64,000 nt of DNA from Lachnoclostridium sp. UBA3262 (GTDB lineage Bacteria > Bacillota > Clostridia > Lachnospirales > Lachnospiraceae), in the NCBI GenBank assembly GCA_002362575.1, contig DEUM01000009.1:51429-115428 (forward strand). The letters are read 5' to 3'. The position numbers were made by a program, and so were the translations under genes. A model generated the notes under the pieces. The model searched no databases, had not been told where the DNA came from, and worked only from the letters and a program-made list of their open reading frames with translations. This document shows positions 33,429-42,929 of the stretch, piece by piece. Positions within the stretch are counted from its first letter, which is position 1; each line of letters begins with the position of its first letter.

Positions 33429-33707
33429 ATTTAATCTCCATTTCATTTTAATCTTTAGTATTGCTTATTTTCTATTTTAAGAGAAATAAGGGATAACTCA
33501 ACACACTAAAATAGTTATCTTTCATAGAGAAAAAACTATTATAATGGCCCGGATTAAAAAATGGGAAAAAAAGTTGGCTGGGAAATCCCCCAAGAAACGG
33601 TAAATCGTCGTTTTGCGCCGAAAAAAGTTGTGTCGCGAGCTTTTCTTTTTCTTGTGGAATTGGTATGATATAGGGGTGGTATACGTTACGAGGAAAGGAG
33701 GAGACAT

Positions 33708-34034
33708 ATGGTATATGTGGAAAACGAGTTAATCGGGAAACGGCTAAAGCAGATACGACGGCAGGCGGGGCTGAATTATACAGATATGGCAGAAGTGCTG
33801 GAAATCAGCGAGGGACATTATCGTAAGTTAGAGCGGGGTGTGTACGGTCTGGATGTCAAAAAGATACTTATGCTGTACACGAAAATGGATGTGGATCCGC
33901 TCTATCTTCTGCTCGGAAAGAGGAGCATGGATTTTCAGTATAATCTGGAAGAAGGTAAGACGGACCGGAACGCATTAGTATGCGAGTTGTTAGATTACTG
34001 TAAGCAGCAGCTGGCAGATACGACGGAGGACTGA
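33708..34034 (+). CDS. XRE-family transcriptional regulator
   Basis: 108 residues with a Cro/C1-type helix-turn-helix at about 9-65 (LKQIRRQAGLNYTDMAEVLE, then EGHYRKLERGVYGLD). GAAAGGAGGAG lies before the ATG. Upstream, TGGTATGAT near 33661 is a plausible extended -10. The stop is one base from the TTG start of the LytTR gene, so the two form an operon and are likely partners. Confidence 0.85.
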   Translation: MVYVENELIGKRLKQIRRQAGLNYTDMAEVLEISEGHYRKLERGVYGLDVKKILMLYTKMDVDPLYLLLGKRSMDFQYNLEEGKTDRNALVCELLDYCKQQLADTTED

Positions 34035-34035
34035 G

Positions 34036-34740
34036 TTGGCGGATATATTAGTTTTTCAGAAACAGGGAGAAAATACAGATAAATTCGAAACAGCGGGGAA
34101 GACCGGGCAGGCAGAACATGTGATGCGTATCGTTACGGAAGAAAAGGGAGCAGAAGAAGCGGTGCAGACAAAAACTTACCGATTTATTCTTATTGATTTG
34201 GAGGGGATGGAGGAGAGCGGAATTGCATTTGCTTTTTTTGTGAGAGGATTAAAGGAGTATCGGATGACTCCTATTTTGTTTTTTGCTAAAGATAAAAAAT
34301 ATGAACAGATGGCATTTCATGATATCCATTGTTATGATTATATGGTAAAGCCAATCTGTACGGAGGAAATGCTCCGGATTGTGTATTTGTATCTGACACA
34401 TTCCCCCAATTTGGTGGAGGACAGTCAGATAAGATTTCAGGTATATGGAGAAGACTATATGATTTCGGTTCAGGATATTATATATATGGAAGCGTTGAAC
34501 CGCAGTGTCTTTGTACATACGGTAAATTATATTTTGGAGGTTCCCTATATGAAACTGCGTGACTGCGTATCATACGGAGAGGGAGCGTTTCTCCAGTGTC
34601 ACCGTTCCTATATCGTAAACCGGAGATATATACGAAAGATAGATTATGTAAATCATCAGATAGAATTAAAGGATGCAAAAGAGAAAATTTTTATGGGGAG
34701 AAAGTATGAAAGACTGCTCCGGCATAAATTTGACGATTGA
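34036..34740 (+). CDS. LytTR DNA-binding protein with degenerate receiver
   Basis: 234 residues. The C-terminal LytTR domain is clear (VQDIIYMEALNRSVFVHT, LQCHRSYIVNRRYIRKID). The N-terminal domain has the outline of a receiver (FILIDLEGMEESG, DYMVKPI) but lacks the acidic pair at the first strand (ADILVFQK) and the Thr/Ser after strand 4 (LFFAKD), so phosphorylation in the normal way is unlikely. TTG start with GGAGG upstream. No histidine kinase is adjacent; the XRE gene upstream is coupled. Confidence 0.82.
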   Translation: MADILVFQKQGENTDKFETAGKTGQAEHVMRIVTEEKGAEEAVQTKTYRFILIDLEGMEESGIAFAFFVRGLKEYRMTPILFFAKDKKYEQMAFHDIHCYDYMVKPICTEEMLRIVYLYLTHSPNLVEDSQIRFQVYGEDYMISVQDIIYMEALNRSVFVHTVNYILEVPYMKLRDCVSYGEGAFLQCHRSYIVNRRYIRKIDYVNHQIELKDAKEKIFMGRKYERLLRHKFDD

Positions 34741-34758
34741 TAACGAAAGCAGTATACT
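34730..34758 (+). promoter_or_regulatory. Promoter of the histidine phosphatase gene
   Basis: TTGACG (34730-34735), 17 bases, TATACT (34753-34758), with the -35 inside the last codons of the LytTR gene. Confidence 0.65.
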
Positions 34759-34791
34759 GTGAATATTCGCAAAAGAGAGGAAAGAGATGGG

Positions 34792-35445
34792 ATGAAAGAT
34801 ATTTTTTTGATACGTCATGGCAGACAGTGCAGTAAGCTTTGCAATGTGGATGTGGAGCTGGATGAGACAGGGTGCAGACAGGCGGAGTTACTAGGCAGGC
34901 GGCTGGCATCCTATGGGCTGGAAAAGCTGTATTCATCTGACTTACTCCGCGCAAGGGAGACAGCGGAAATTATCAATCGGGCACTGGCTGTGCCATATGA
35001 GATATTACCGGATATCCATGAAATTAACTTTGGTTGTTTTACCGGAAAAACAAATGAGGAAATTCGTGAGAGCTATGCCGATTTCCAGATTGAGAGGGCG
35101 AAACATACGGCGGATTTAAAATACCCGGGGGGAGGCGAGTGCGGCACGGACGTAGTAGAGCGTGCAATGCCTCAGCTCAAAAAGCTGTGCGAGAGACCGG
35201 AAGACCGTGTGGGTGTTGTAACTCATGGGGGAGTCATTCGCTCTCTTTGTGCGCATGTTTTACAGACTGGACAAAAGAATAAGCTAAAGTTTGGGATCGA
35301 CTTAGAAAATACCAGCCTGACGCACCTTATCTATGATAAGGAGAGAGATTTATTCTTTCTGGAACGTTTTAATGATTTTGCTCATCTGGAGGGGAGACCG
35401 GAGCTTTTGCGGAGGGGCTGGAAGACGTCCTTGGAGCGGTGTTGA
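34792..35445 (+). CDS. Histidine phosphatase family protein
   Basis: 217 residues of the phosphoglycerate mutase-like superfamily. Catalytic motif FLIRHGRQ near the start, LYSSDLLRARETAEII, the acid EINFG, and the second catalytic His in VVTHGGVIRSL. The substrate is not determined: alpha-ribazole phosphate (CobC), sugar phosphates or others are possible, and the presence of B12-related genes in the window is only weak support for CobC. AGGAAAGAGATGGG before ATG 34792 decides the start. Confidence 0.85.
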   Translation: MKDIFLIRHGRQCSKLCNVDVELDETGCRQAELLGRRLASYGLEKLYSSDLLRARETAEIINRALAVPYEILPDIHEINFGCFTGKTNEEIRESYADFQIERAKHTADLKYPGGGECGTDVVERAMPQLKKLCERPEDRVGVVTHGGVIRSLCAHVLQTGQKNKLKFGIDLENTSLTHLIYDKERDLFFLERFNDFAHLEGRPELLRRGWKTSLERC

Positions 35446-35514
35446 TAGTCTCCCCACCTTTACATTGTACGGCAGAACCCTCAAAAGCAAACTCTGGCAT
35501 GGTAAAAAAAAGAG

Positions 35515-35547
35515 AAACTGGCAGTTTTCACACTACCAGTTTTTTTA
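35515..35547 (+). terminator. Terminator after histidine phosphatase gene
   Basis: Stem AAACTGG (35515-35521) with CCAGTTT (35536-35542) and a following T-run to 35547. Confidence 0.8.
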
Positions 35548-35636
35548 TATGATATAGAAAATGTAAATACAGTTGTAATACAAGCAGCAAAGTAACTTAA
35601 CAATGTACTAAAATTTTTACCGAATGGAGGAAGAAG

Positions 35637-36203
35637 ATGAACACAAATATAAAAACAACTGCCCGGAAATCGAGTCTGGGAAAGAGCAGGGAGAATATAA
35701 CGGAGATGGCTTTATGCGGTGTATTTACGGCACTTGTCTGCCTGCTTACGATGTATGTTCAGGTACAGATTATCCCGTCAAAGGGAGGTCTTGTTCATAT
35801 CGGAAATGTGCCACTCTTTTTTGCCGCCGCCTTTTTTGGGAAAAAAATCGGGGCATTATGCGGTGGACTTGGTATGGCACTGTCTGACCTTTTGACGCCG
35901 TGGGCGATTTATGCGCCAATCAGTTTCGTCGTTGTCGGGGCAATGGGTTTTGTTTTTGGACTTATTGTAAATAAAAAACCTACGCTTGTACGTCTTGTAC
36001 TGGCTACCGTGGCGGCACTGGCAATCAAGCTGGCAGGATATTATATCGGGGAAGTCATACTGTATAGAAGTTTTGCTGTACCGCTTGCTTCAATTCCGGG
36101 AAACACTATTCAGATTGTGACGGGTGCGATTATTGCCATTCCGGTTATTTTAGTTACGAAGGGTGCAATGGCGACGTTCCGAAAGGAGGACGAACATGTA
36201 TAA
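35637..36203 (+). CDS. ECF transporter S component, substrate unknown
   Basis: 188 residues with about six membrane segments. The patterns GGLVHIGNVPLFFAAAFFGK and GGLGMALSDLLTPWAIYAP are those of substrate-binding S subunits of energy-coupling-factor vitamin transporters; the shared EcfA/EcfT energising module is not in the window. GGAGGAAGAAG precedes the ATG. It overlaps the following aminotransferase gene by eight bases. The vitamin cannot be read from sequence; a link to the PLP-dependent neighbour is speculative. Confidence 0.82.
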   Translation: MNTNIKTTARKSSLGKSRENITEMALCGVFTALVCLLTMYVQVQIIPSKGGLVHIGNVPLFFAAAFFGKKIGALCGGLGMALSDLLTPWAIYAPISFVVVGAMGFVFGLIVNKKPTLVRLVLATVAALAIKLAGYYIGEVILYRSFAVPLASIPGNTIQIVTGAIIAIPVILVTKGAMATFRKEDEHV

Positions 36204-37335
36204 AATGATGACACCGGGGCCGACTATGGTGGCGGATTCTGTTATGCAAGCACGGAGCCGTAAGTTTGGGAATCCGGATGTAGACGGTGATTTTTGTGAA
36301 GAATATCATCAGGTCTGCCGTTCACTGGCAGAGCTGTTACATACGGACAATGAAGTGTACATTCTTGGCGGGGAGGGAATCCTTGCGCTGGAAGCTGCCT
36401 GCGCCTCTCTTACGGAGCCGGGAGATAAGGTCCTTGTCATAGATAACGGAATCTTTGGGAAAGGATTTGCTGACTTTGTAACGATATATGGCGGGTGTCC
36501 GGAGCTTTATACCGTAGATTACCATAAGCCGGTAGAGGTGGATGAACTGCGCCGTTTTCTGGAGAAGCATCACGATTATAAATATGCTACGGTCGTACAT
36601 TGTGATACGCCTAGCGGTGTGCTGAATGATATCCGCTCCATATGTCCTTTGCTCAAGGAATATGGAATATTGACTGTAGTGGATTCTGTGGCGGCAATGT
36701 TTGGTGAGGAGGTTCGTGTCGACGACTGGGAAATTGATGTGATATGCGGCGGCTCACAGAAAGCATTGTCAGCGCCGCCGGGACTTGCCTTTGTGACGGT
36801 CAGTGAAGCTGCCATGCAGGCAATGGAACAGAGAAAACAGCCGATTGCATCCTTTTACTGCAATCTTCTTACCTTTAAAAATTATTACCGGGATAAATGG
36901 TTTCCATATACAATGCCAATCAGCGATATATATGGACTGGCAGAAGCGGTGCGTTTAGTGAGAGAGGATAAAAATCGAATCGAAAGGCATCAGAGAATCG
37001 CGGCGGCGGTCAGGGAAACCATGAAAAAGGCAGGGTTATCACTGTATCTAGAATACGGGGATGCGGCTACCGTAACGGTAATCCGTGTTCCGTCCGGTAT
37101 AAGAGATACGGAAATTATAGAGACAATGAAAGAAAAATACGGCATACTCATATCCGGAAGTTTCGATGTGCTGGCGGGGAAGGTGATTCGGCTTGGGCAC
37201 ATGGGGAATAATGCAAAGGTAGAAGATGTTGCAGATATGCTTTCTGCACTGACAAAAACCTTGAATGAACTTGGATTTGTTTGTCAGTGTGAAATGGGGC
37301 ATATGTTTCAAAGTCAGTATAGTACTCAAGAATAA
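36196..37335 (+). CDS. Class V aminotransferase, alanine/serine-glyoxylate type
   Basis: 379 residues, PLP-dependent. Typical start MMTPGPTMV, the glycine-rich phosphate site GGEGILALEAA, HCDTPSGVLND, VVDSVAAMFGEE, and the PLP lysine in GGSQKALSAPPG. Family members exchange amino groups between alanine or serine and glyoxylate, or have related roles. ATG 36196 lies within the ECF gene end and is preceded by AAAGGAGG. Last 25 residues contain a Cys/Met-rich tail (FVCQCEMGHMF) beyond the usual end. Confidence 0.88.
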   Translation: MYKMMTPGPTMVADSVMQARSRKFGNPDVDGDFCEEYHQVCRSLAELLHTDNEVYILGGEGILALEAACASLTEPGDKVLVIDNGIFGKGFADFVTIYGGCPELYTVDYHKPVEVDELRRFLEKHHDYKYATVVHCDTPSGVLNDIRSICPLLKEYGILTVVDSVAAMFGEEVRVDDWEIDVICGGSQKALSAPPGLAFVTVSEAAMQAMEQRKQPIASFYCNLLTFKNYYRDKWFPYTMPISDIYGLAEAVRLVREDKNRIERHQRIAAAVRETMKKAGLSLYLEYGDAATVTVIRVPSGIRDTEIIETMKEKYGILISGSFDVLAGKVIRLGHMGNNAKVEDVADMLSALTKTLNELGFVCQCEMGHMFQSQYSTQE

Positions 37336-37435
37336 AAAACTGAAAATCCCGCAACTTTACTTTGACCTGCCAATATGATACACTGTTTCCATATTGCGGT
37401 ATTCAGGACGAGCGTTAGAAAGGAGTTAAGGTGAT

Positions 37436-39904
37436 ATGCCGGATAGTGATAAAAGGAGTACCATGCGGAAAGATTTTAAACAACTTTTGAATAAAGGTTT
37501 TGTGATTCTTGATGGGGCAACCGGTTCAAACCTGCAGAGGGCGGGAATGAAAAGTGGAGAATGTCCGGAGCAGTGGATTGTAGAACACCCGGATATTTTC
37601 ATTGAATTACAGAAAAAATATATAGAAGCAGGTTCCGATGTGCTATACACACCTACGTTTACCTGTAACCGGATAAAGTTGGAGGAATATGGTCTGGCAG
37701 ACAGGCAGGCAGAGTTGACGAGAAAACTTGTCGGGTTGACAAAGGAAGCGATTCGTGAGAGTAATACGGAGCGGAACATTTATATCGCCGGAGATATTTC
37801 TATGACAGGACAGCAGTTAGAACCAGTGGGAAGCCTGCCATTTGAAGCGCTCGTTGATATATATAAAGAACAAGTCAGTCTGCTTGCGAAGGAGGGCGTG
37901 GATGTTTTTGCAATTGAAACGATGATGAGCCTTCAGGAATGTCGTGCGGCTTTGCTGGCGGTTAAGGAAACCTGCGATATTCCGGCTATGGTAACTCTGA
38001 CTTATCAGGAGGATGGACGTACTTTGTATGGAACGAACCCGGAAACGGCAGTCGTTGTTTTACAGGCAATGGGTGCGGCGGCCGTCGGGATTAACTGTTC
38101 GACGGGGCCGAATCAGATGACAGAGGCGGTAAAGAAAATGGCAGAGTACGCATCCGTGCCGATTGTTGTCAAGCCAAATGCAGGGCTGCCAACACTGGTA
38201 GACGGTGTGACCTGCTACGATATGAAGGCAAAGGAATTTGCTGATTCCATGACAGAACTGATTCAGGCAGGGGCAACTGTGCTGGGTGGCTGCTGTGGCA
38301 CGACGCCGGAGCATATACGAAAACTTTCAGAGGCGGTTTCCGGATGTCCGGTGCCAAAGAGGGAGAAAAAGAGTATCCGGGTACTGACAACGGAGAGAAA
38401 CATTACCCCGATTTCTCTAGATGGCAATTTCATGATTGTCGGGGAGCGCATTAACCCGACTGGGAAAAAGGCGCTGCAGGAGGAATTAAAAGCGGGCAGT
38501 CTGGATATGGTAACGGACATGGCGGAGGAGCAGGCCGCATGTGGTGCAAAGGTACTGGACGTCAATATGGGGATGAATGGCATTGACGAAAAAGAGATGA
38601 TGAAAAAAGTGGTAGACGAACTGACAATGACAGTAGATTTACCGCTCAGCATCGATTCCAGTTATGTCGAGGTTGTGGAGAGCGCCCTGCGCATTTATCC
38701 GGGGCGGGCCCTTATCAATTCGATTTCGTTAGAAAAGGATAAGTTCGAGAAGCTGATTCCGGTGGCAAAGAAATATGGGGCAATGTTTATTCTGCTTCCG
38801 CTGTCTGGCGAAGGGCTTCCAAAAAATATAGAAGAAAAAAAGAAGATTATTCATACGATACTGGCAGAGGCAAAACGGCAGGGATTGTCAGAGGAGGATG
38901 TGATCGTAGACGGACTGGTGGCGACGATTGGAGCAGATAAGAGAGCGGCGCTGGAAGTGATGGAGACGATACGGTACTGTAAAAATGAACTGCATGTAGC
39001 GACGATATGCGGTCTGTCAAATATTTCCTTCGGACTGCCGGAGCGTGCTTTTGTCAACACTGCCTTTCTGACGCTGGCAATCGGGGAAGGACTGACTATG
39101 GCAATTGCCAATCCGTCACAGACACTTCTGACAAATGCGGCGCTTGCAGCGGATTTGTTGTTGAATAAACAGGAGGCCGATATCCGGTATATAAACGGAG
39201 TGTCTCCGGCAACTCTGACACAGGCACAGCCGAAACAGGGGGAGGGAAAAGCAGGGACAGAAGCAGAAGGACATCCTCTTTATATGGCGGTCGTGAAGGG
39301 AAAGAGCGGACATGTTCTGGAACTTGTGGAAAAGGAGTTAGCGCAGGGGGCAAAGCCGGCAGAGCTGATTGATACACATATGATTCCGGCTATCAACTAC
39401 GTGGGGGAACTGTTTGAACAGAAAAAATATTTTCTGCCACAGCTCATTGCCAGTGCGGAGACAATGGAAAAGGCAATCACACGTCTGGAACCGCTTCTCG
39501 AGGCAGAAAGAGGGAATGAAAAGCTGGATACCGTTATCATGGCTACGGTGAAAGGGGATATCCATGATATTGGAAAGAATCTTGTCGTACTGATGTTAAA
39601 AAACTATGGCTATGATGTCATTGACTTAGGAAAAGATGTGGAGGCGCAGGATATTCTGGATGAGGCAAAGAGGACAAAGGCTGCTGTAATTGGACTATCC
39701 GCCCTGATGACGACAACGATGATGGAGATGAAGCAGGTGATTGATATGGCAAAGGAACAGGGTGTGGAGTCAAAAATTATTGTCGGCGGCGCCGTTGTGA
39801 CAGAGAGCTTTGCAGAGGAAATTGGAGCAGATGGGTACTCGTCGGATGCCAGAGAGGCAGTGAAGTTAGTCAACCGCCTATTGCACAATGAAAGGAATCA
39901 GTGA
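37436..39904 (+). CDS. metH: Cobalamin-dependent methionine synthase without activation domain
   Basis: 822 residues. Order: homocysteine-binding domain (FVILDGATGSNLQ; zinc Cys in GINCSTG and LGGCCGTTPEH), pterin-binding domain from about 310 (MIVGERINPTGKKA), cobalamin cap and B12-binding domain from about 600 (DIHDIGKNL with the lower-ligand His). The C-terminal AdoMet reactivation domain of E. coli MetH (about 1227 residues) is absent, so reactivation must be supplied by another protein. Start at ATG 37436 with AAGGAGTTAAGG; ATG 37463 with AAAGGAG is an alternative. No SAM riboswitch is visible upstream. Confidence 0.95.
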   Translation: MPDSDKRSTMRKDFKQLLNKGFVILDGATGSNLQRAGMKSGECPEQWIVEHPDIFIELQKKYIEAGSDVLYTPTFTCNRIKLEEYGLADRQAELTRKLVGLTKEAIRESNTERNIYIAGDISMTGQQLEPVGSLPFEALVDIYKEQVSLLAKEGVDVFAIETMMSLQECRAALLAVKETCDIPAMVTLTYQEDGRTLYGTNPETAVVVLQAMGAAAVGINCSTGPNQMTEAVKKMAEYASVPIVVKPNAGLPTLVDGVTCYDMKAKEFADSMTELIQAGATVLGGCCGTTPEHIRKLSEAVSGCPVPKREKKSIRVLTTERNITPISLDGNFMIVGERINPTGKKALQEELKAGSLDMVTDMAEEQAACGAKVLDVNMGMNGIDEKEMMKKVVDELTMTVDLPLSIDSSYVEVVESALRIYPGRALINSISLEKDKFEKLIPVAKKYGAMFILLPLSGEGLPKNIEEKKKIIHTILAEAKRQGLSEEDVIVDGLVATIGADKRAALEVMETIRYCKNELHVATICGLSNISFGLPERAFVNTAFLTLAIGEGLTMAIANPSQTLLTNAALAADLLLNKQEADIRYINGVSPATLTQAQPKQGEGKAGTEAEGHPLYMAVVKGKSGHVLELVEKELAQGAKPAELIDTHMIPAINYVGELFEQKKYFLPQLIASAETMEKAITRLEPLLEAERGNEKLDTVIMATVKGDIHDIGKNLVVLMLKNYGYDVIDLGKDVEAQDILDEAKRTKAAVIGLSALMTTTMMEMKQVIDMAKEQGVESKIIVGGAVVTESFAEEIGADGYSSDAREAVKLVNRLLHNERNQ

Positions 39905-39905
39905 A

Positions 39906-40838
39906 ATGATAGATGTAATAATTCCGGTTTACCGGCCGGATGAGAAGCTGGAACACCTGATTGAAAAACTGAATTGCCAGACCATAGAACCGGAGCATAT
40001 ATTTTTCATGCAGACGACAACAGGAGAAGCAGAGGAAGATAAAAGGGTTCATAAATTACTGGAAAAGGCAAAGCATGCAGTAATTACGGAGATTGCGAAA
40101 AAGGACTTTGACCACGGCGGGACAAGGAATCAGGGAGCTTCGATGTCACAGGCAGAGTTTATGCTCTTTATGACGCAGGATGCTGTGCCGACAGATGAAT
40201 ACTTAATTGAAAATTTTCTGCATGCGATGCAGCGGGATGAGAAGATAGGAACAGCTTACGGAAGACAGCTTCCAAATGATGAGGTCGGTGTAATTGAACG
40301 CTATACAAGGCAGTTTAATTATCCGGATGAGAGCAGTGTGAAGTCAAAAGAGGATATTGACAGGCTTGGCATTAAGACCTATTTCTGTTCGAATGTGTGT
40401 GCCATGTACCGCAGGACAGTATATGAAGAAATGGGAGGCTTTGTCCTGCATACAATTTTTAATGAAGATATGATAATGGCAGCCGGGGTAATACAGGCGG
40501 GCTACAGGATTGCCTATGTAGCCGAGGCGAGTGTCGTCCATGCCCATAAATACACATATCGGCAGCAGTTTACCAGAAATTTTGATTTGGCAGTGTCCCA
40601 GCGCCAGTACCATGAAATTTTTGATGGGATAAAGTCTGAGACAGAAGGAATACGGCTCGTGAAAGATACAATGAAATACCTGTTTTCACATGGGAAATGG
40701 TACCTTGTGCCAGATTTGATTTTTCAGAGCGGTTTCAAGTTTCTAGGCTACCGTTTTGGGAAAATGTACGATAAACTGCCGCGTTTTCTCGTGCTGCGAT
40801 TTACATGGAACAAGGCGTATTGGAATAAAAATGGATGA
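39906..40838 (+). CDS. Family 2 glycosyltransferase (rhamnosyltransferase-like)
   Basis: 310 residues. GT-A fold: VIIPVYRPDEKLEHLIEKL at the N-terminus, KKDFDHGGTRNQGA, FMTQDAVPTDE with the metal-binding acid, and FNEDMIMAAGVIQAGY. The FDHGGTRN pattern is common in rhamnosyltransferase-type enzymes that build cell-wall polysaccharides. AAAGGA decides ATG 39906, directly after the metH stop. With the next two genes it suggests a small wall-polysaccharide group. Confidence 0.85.
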   Translation: MIDVIIPVYRPDEKLEHLIEKLNCQTIEPEHIFFMQTTTGEAEEDKRVHKLLEKAKHAVITEIAKKDFDHGGTRNQGASMSQAEFMLFMTQDAVPTDEYLIENFLHAMQRDEKIGTAYGRQLPNDEVGVIERYTRQFNYPDESSVKSKEDIDRLGIKTYFCSNVCAMYRRTVYEEMGGFVLHTIFNEDMIMAAGVIQAGYRIAYVAEASVVHAHKYTYRQQFTRNFDLAVSQRQYHEIFDGIKSETEGIRLVKDTMKYLFSHGKWYLVPDLIFQSGFKFLGYRFGKMYDKLPRFLVLRFTWNKAYWNKNG

Positions 40839-40852
40839 AAGGTTGAATAAAG

Positions 40853-41770
40853 ATGGCACAAATTCATATTGTACTGGCGACCTATAATGGTGAAAAATAT
40901 TTACGGGAGCAGCTCGATTCCCTGCTTGCGCAGACGTATTCGGACTTTGATATTGAAATCTGTGATGACGGCTCGACGGATAGCACGATAGACATTGTAA
41001 ATGAATATATGGAGAAGGACAGCCGTATTTCATTACACCGGAATGAAGAAAATCTCGGCTATGTGAAAAATTTTTTATATGGGGTAAGACGTAGCAAATC
41101 TTCTTATACTATGCTCTGTGATCAGGATGATATATGGAACCCGGATAAGATTTCGGTGACACTGGAAGCGATGCAGAAGGCGGAAAAAGAGAATCCGGAT
41201 GTACCGCTGCTTGTATTTACGGATGCGATGAATTATGACAGCGATTCCGGCTTGGAAACAGGACGGTTTCAGGAAAGCAGTCATCTAAATATAAAAAAGG
41301 TTGACAGTGCGCACCTTTTTATGGAAAATAAGTGTATCGGGTGTACGGTCATGGTAAATCAGAAGATTTTACCGTATTTAGATGAAATACCTGATGGTAT
41401 ACGGGTACATGACTGGTGGCTGGCATTGATTTGCAGCCATTTTGGAAATGTGGTATACTTGGACAGACCTACCCTGCGTTACCGCCAGCACAGTGGCAAT
41501 ATGATTGGGGGCGGTTCGTTTTCCGATTATATAAAGAGCCGGCTGACCTCTGTCTCAGAGCAGAGAAAGGCGCTGAAACAGACCTACCGTCAGGGTGAAG
41601 CATTTTATTCCGTATTTCGGGATAGGATGAATGATAAACAGCGAAAGACGGCTGAGTGTTTTGCGGCGATGGAGCAGGCAGGCTGGTTTTTGCGCAGAGC
41701 AAATATGATTCGGTATGGATTTACAAAAAGCGGGTGGCTGCGGAATATCGGTCTGTTTTTTCTGATTTAA
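40853..41770 (+). CDS. Family 2 glycosyltransferase
   Basis: 305 residues. Clear GT2 start IHIVLATYNGEKYLREQLDS, ICDDGSTDST, and LCDQDDIWNPDKI with the metal-binding acids; later HDWWLALICSHFG and LRYRQHSGNMIGG. No membrane segment is obvious. It probably transfers a sugar to a wall or capsule polysaccharide, in line with the preceding transferase and the following LCP protein, which attaches such polymers to peptidoglycan. Confidence 0.88.
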   Translation: MAQIHIVLATYNGEKYLREQLDSLLAQTYSDFDIEICDDGSTDSTIDIVNEYMEKDSRISLHRNEENLGYVKNFLYGVRRSKSSYTMLCDQDDIWNPDKISVTLEAMQKAEKENPDVPLLVFTDAMNYDSDSGLETGRFQESSHLNIKKVDSAHLFMENKCIGCTVMVNQKILPYLDEIPDGIRVHDWWLALICSHFGNVVYLDRPTLRYRQHSGNMIGGGSFSDYIKSRLTSVSEQRKALKQTYRQGEAFYSVFRDRMNDKQRKTAECFAAMEQAGWFLRRANMIRYGFTKSGWLRNIGLFFLI

Positions 41771-41819
41771 GGTTAAAGTAAAGCGGCAATAGTGAAAAAC
41801 TACAGAAAAGAGGGAGATA

Positions 41820-42851
41820 ATGGGAAAGACAAAGAAAAAAGGAAAAGGAAGAATTGTAGCCAGAGTATTTTTTGTTCTAGGATTACTTTTGTCCATATCA
41901 ATTGGCAGTTTTGCGGCAGCAGTTGTGCACAAGAGCGATAGTATGCTTGGACTCATGAACTACGATAATAAGAATACATTATCGGAAGTGGATATGTCTA
42001 AATATCAGCTCGACAGTGATACGGAGGTTGTCAATATTCTGTTAGTCGGTGCGGATAAAAACAATGATGAACAGGATAAAAAGGGCGTGGAGCGTCGTTC
42101 GGATTCGATGATGATTGCCACCCTTGACATTAAGCACAGTAAATTGAAAGTGACATCGCTGATGAGGGACATGTATGTGGAAATTCCGGGACATGGGAAG
42201 AACAAACTGAATGCCGCATATATGTTTGGTGGTATCAAGCTGTTGTATAAGACGATTGCAAATAACTTCAATGTAAAAATGGATGGTTATGCGGAAGTGA
42301 ATTTTGACGCCTTTGTCAATGTGATTGACCAGATTGGCGGGGTTGAGGCGAACTTAACGGAATCCGAGGCAAAGCACTTGAACGCGACAAATTATATCAA
42401 GCGTAAAAAGTACCGGAACGTAAAAGTTGGAAAGCAGACGCTTAACGGTTATCAGGCACTTGGCTACTGCCGTATCCGGCATGGAAAGAAACAGCCGGAC
42501 GGGCATTATCCGGGCGTATATACGGCGAGCGGCAAGGGAGATGATTATGGGCGTACGGAACGCCAGCGGTTGACGATTGCCGCTATATTGAAGAAGGTAA
42601 AAACATTGTCCATTAACGAGTGGATGGAGTTAGTGGAGATTGTCATGCCAAATGTCACAACTGATTTATCAAAGAAAAAAATATATTCTTATCTGATGGC
42701 AGTTGTCCAGATGGGAACGACGGAGCTGCATCAGTTCAGCCTGCCAATACAGGGGGGATATTCGTCGCAGATGATAAATGGAGCAGACTGTCTTGTGCCG
42801 GATTTGGCAGCGAACAAGTCAGCGCTTAAAAAATTCATCTTCAAGAGTTGA
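41820..42851 (+). CDS. LCP (LytR-CpsA-Psr) family protein
   Basis: 343 residues. Basic N-terminus, one membrane segment at about 13-36, and an extracellular LCP domain: NILLVGADKN, RRSDSMMIATLD, SLMRDMYVEIPGHGKNKLNA and INQIGGV-like IDQIGGVEANL. LCP enzymes transfer undecaprenyl-linked glycopolymers onto peptidoglycan. GAGGGAG precedes the ATG. The upstream glycosyltransferases may make its substrate. Confidence 0.92.
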   Translation: MGKTKKKGKGRIVARVFFVLGLLLSISIGSFAAAVVHKSDSMLGLMNYDNKNTLSEVDMSKYQLDSDTEVVNILLVGADKNNDEQDKKGVERRSDSMMIATLDIKHSKLKVTSLMRDMYVEIPGHGKNKLNAAYMFGGIKLLYKTIANNFNVKMDGYAEVNFDAFVNVIDQIGGVEANLTESEAKHLNATNYIKRKKYRNVKVGKQTLNGYQALGYCRIRHGKKQPDGHYPGVYTASGKGDDYGRTERQRLTIAAILKKVKTLSINEWMELVEIVMPNVTTDLSKKKIYSYLMAVVQMGTTELHQFSLPIQGGYSSQMINGADCLVPDLAANKSALKKFIFKS

Positions 42852-42876
42852 CAATGAGGATTGATGTTGCTAAAAT
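42848..42876 (+). promoter_or_regulatory. ilvNC promoter
   Basis: TTGACA (42848-42853), 17 bases, TAAAAT (42871-42876) with TGC before the -10. The -35 includes the stop codon of the LCP gene. The leader of about 50 bases is too short for a T-box. Confidence 0.8.
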
Positions 42877-42929
42877 GAAAACAACGTTTTTAGGAATGAT
42901 TTCTATGATTATAAAGGGGGAAAGGACTC

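Noticed and set aside
37336..37435. SAM or cobalamin riboswitch ahead of metH
   Set aside because: Only 100 bases, no conserved aptamer words found.
42877..42929. T-box leader ahead of ilvN
   Set aside because: The leader is too short and no T-box sequence or specifier stem is visible.
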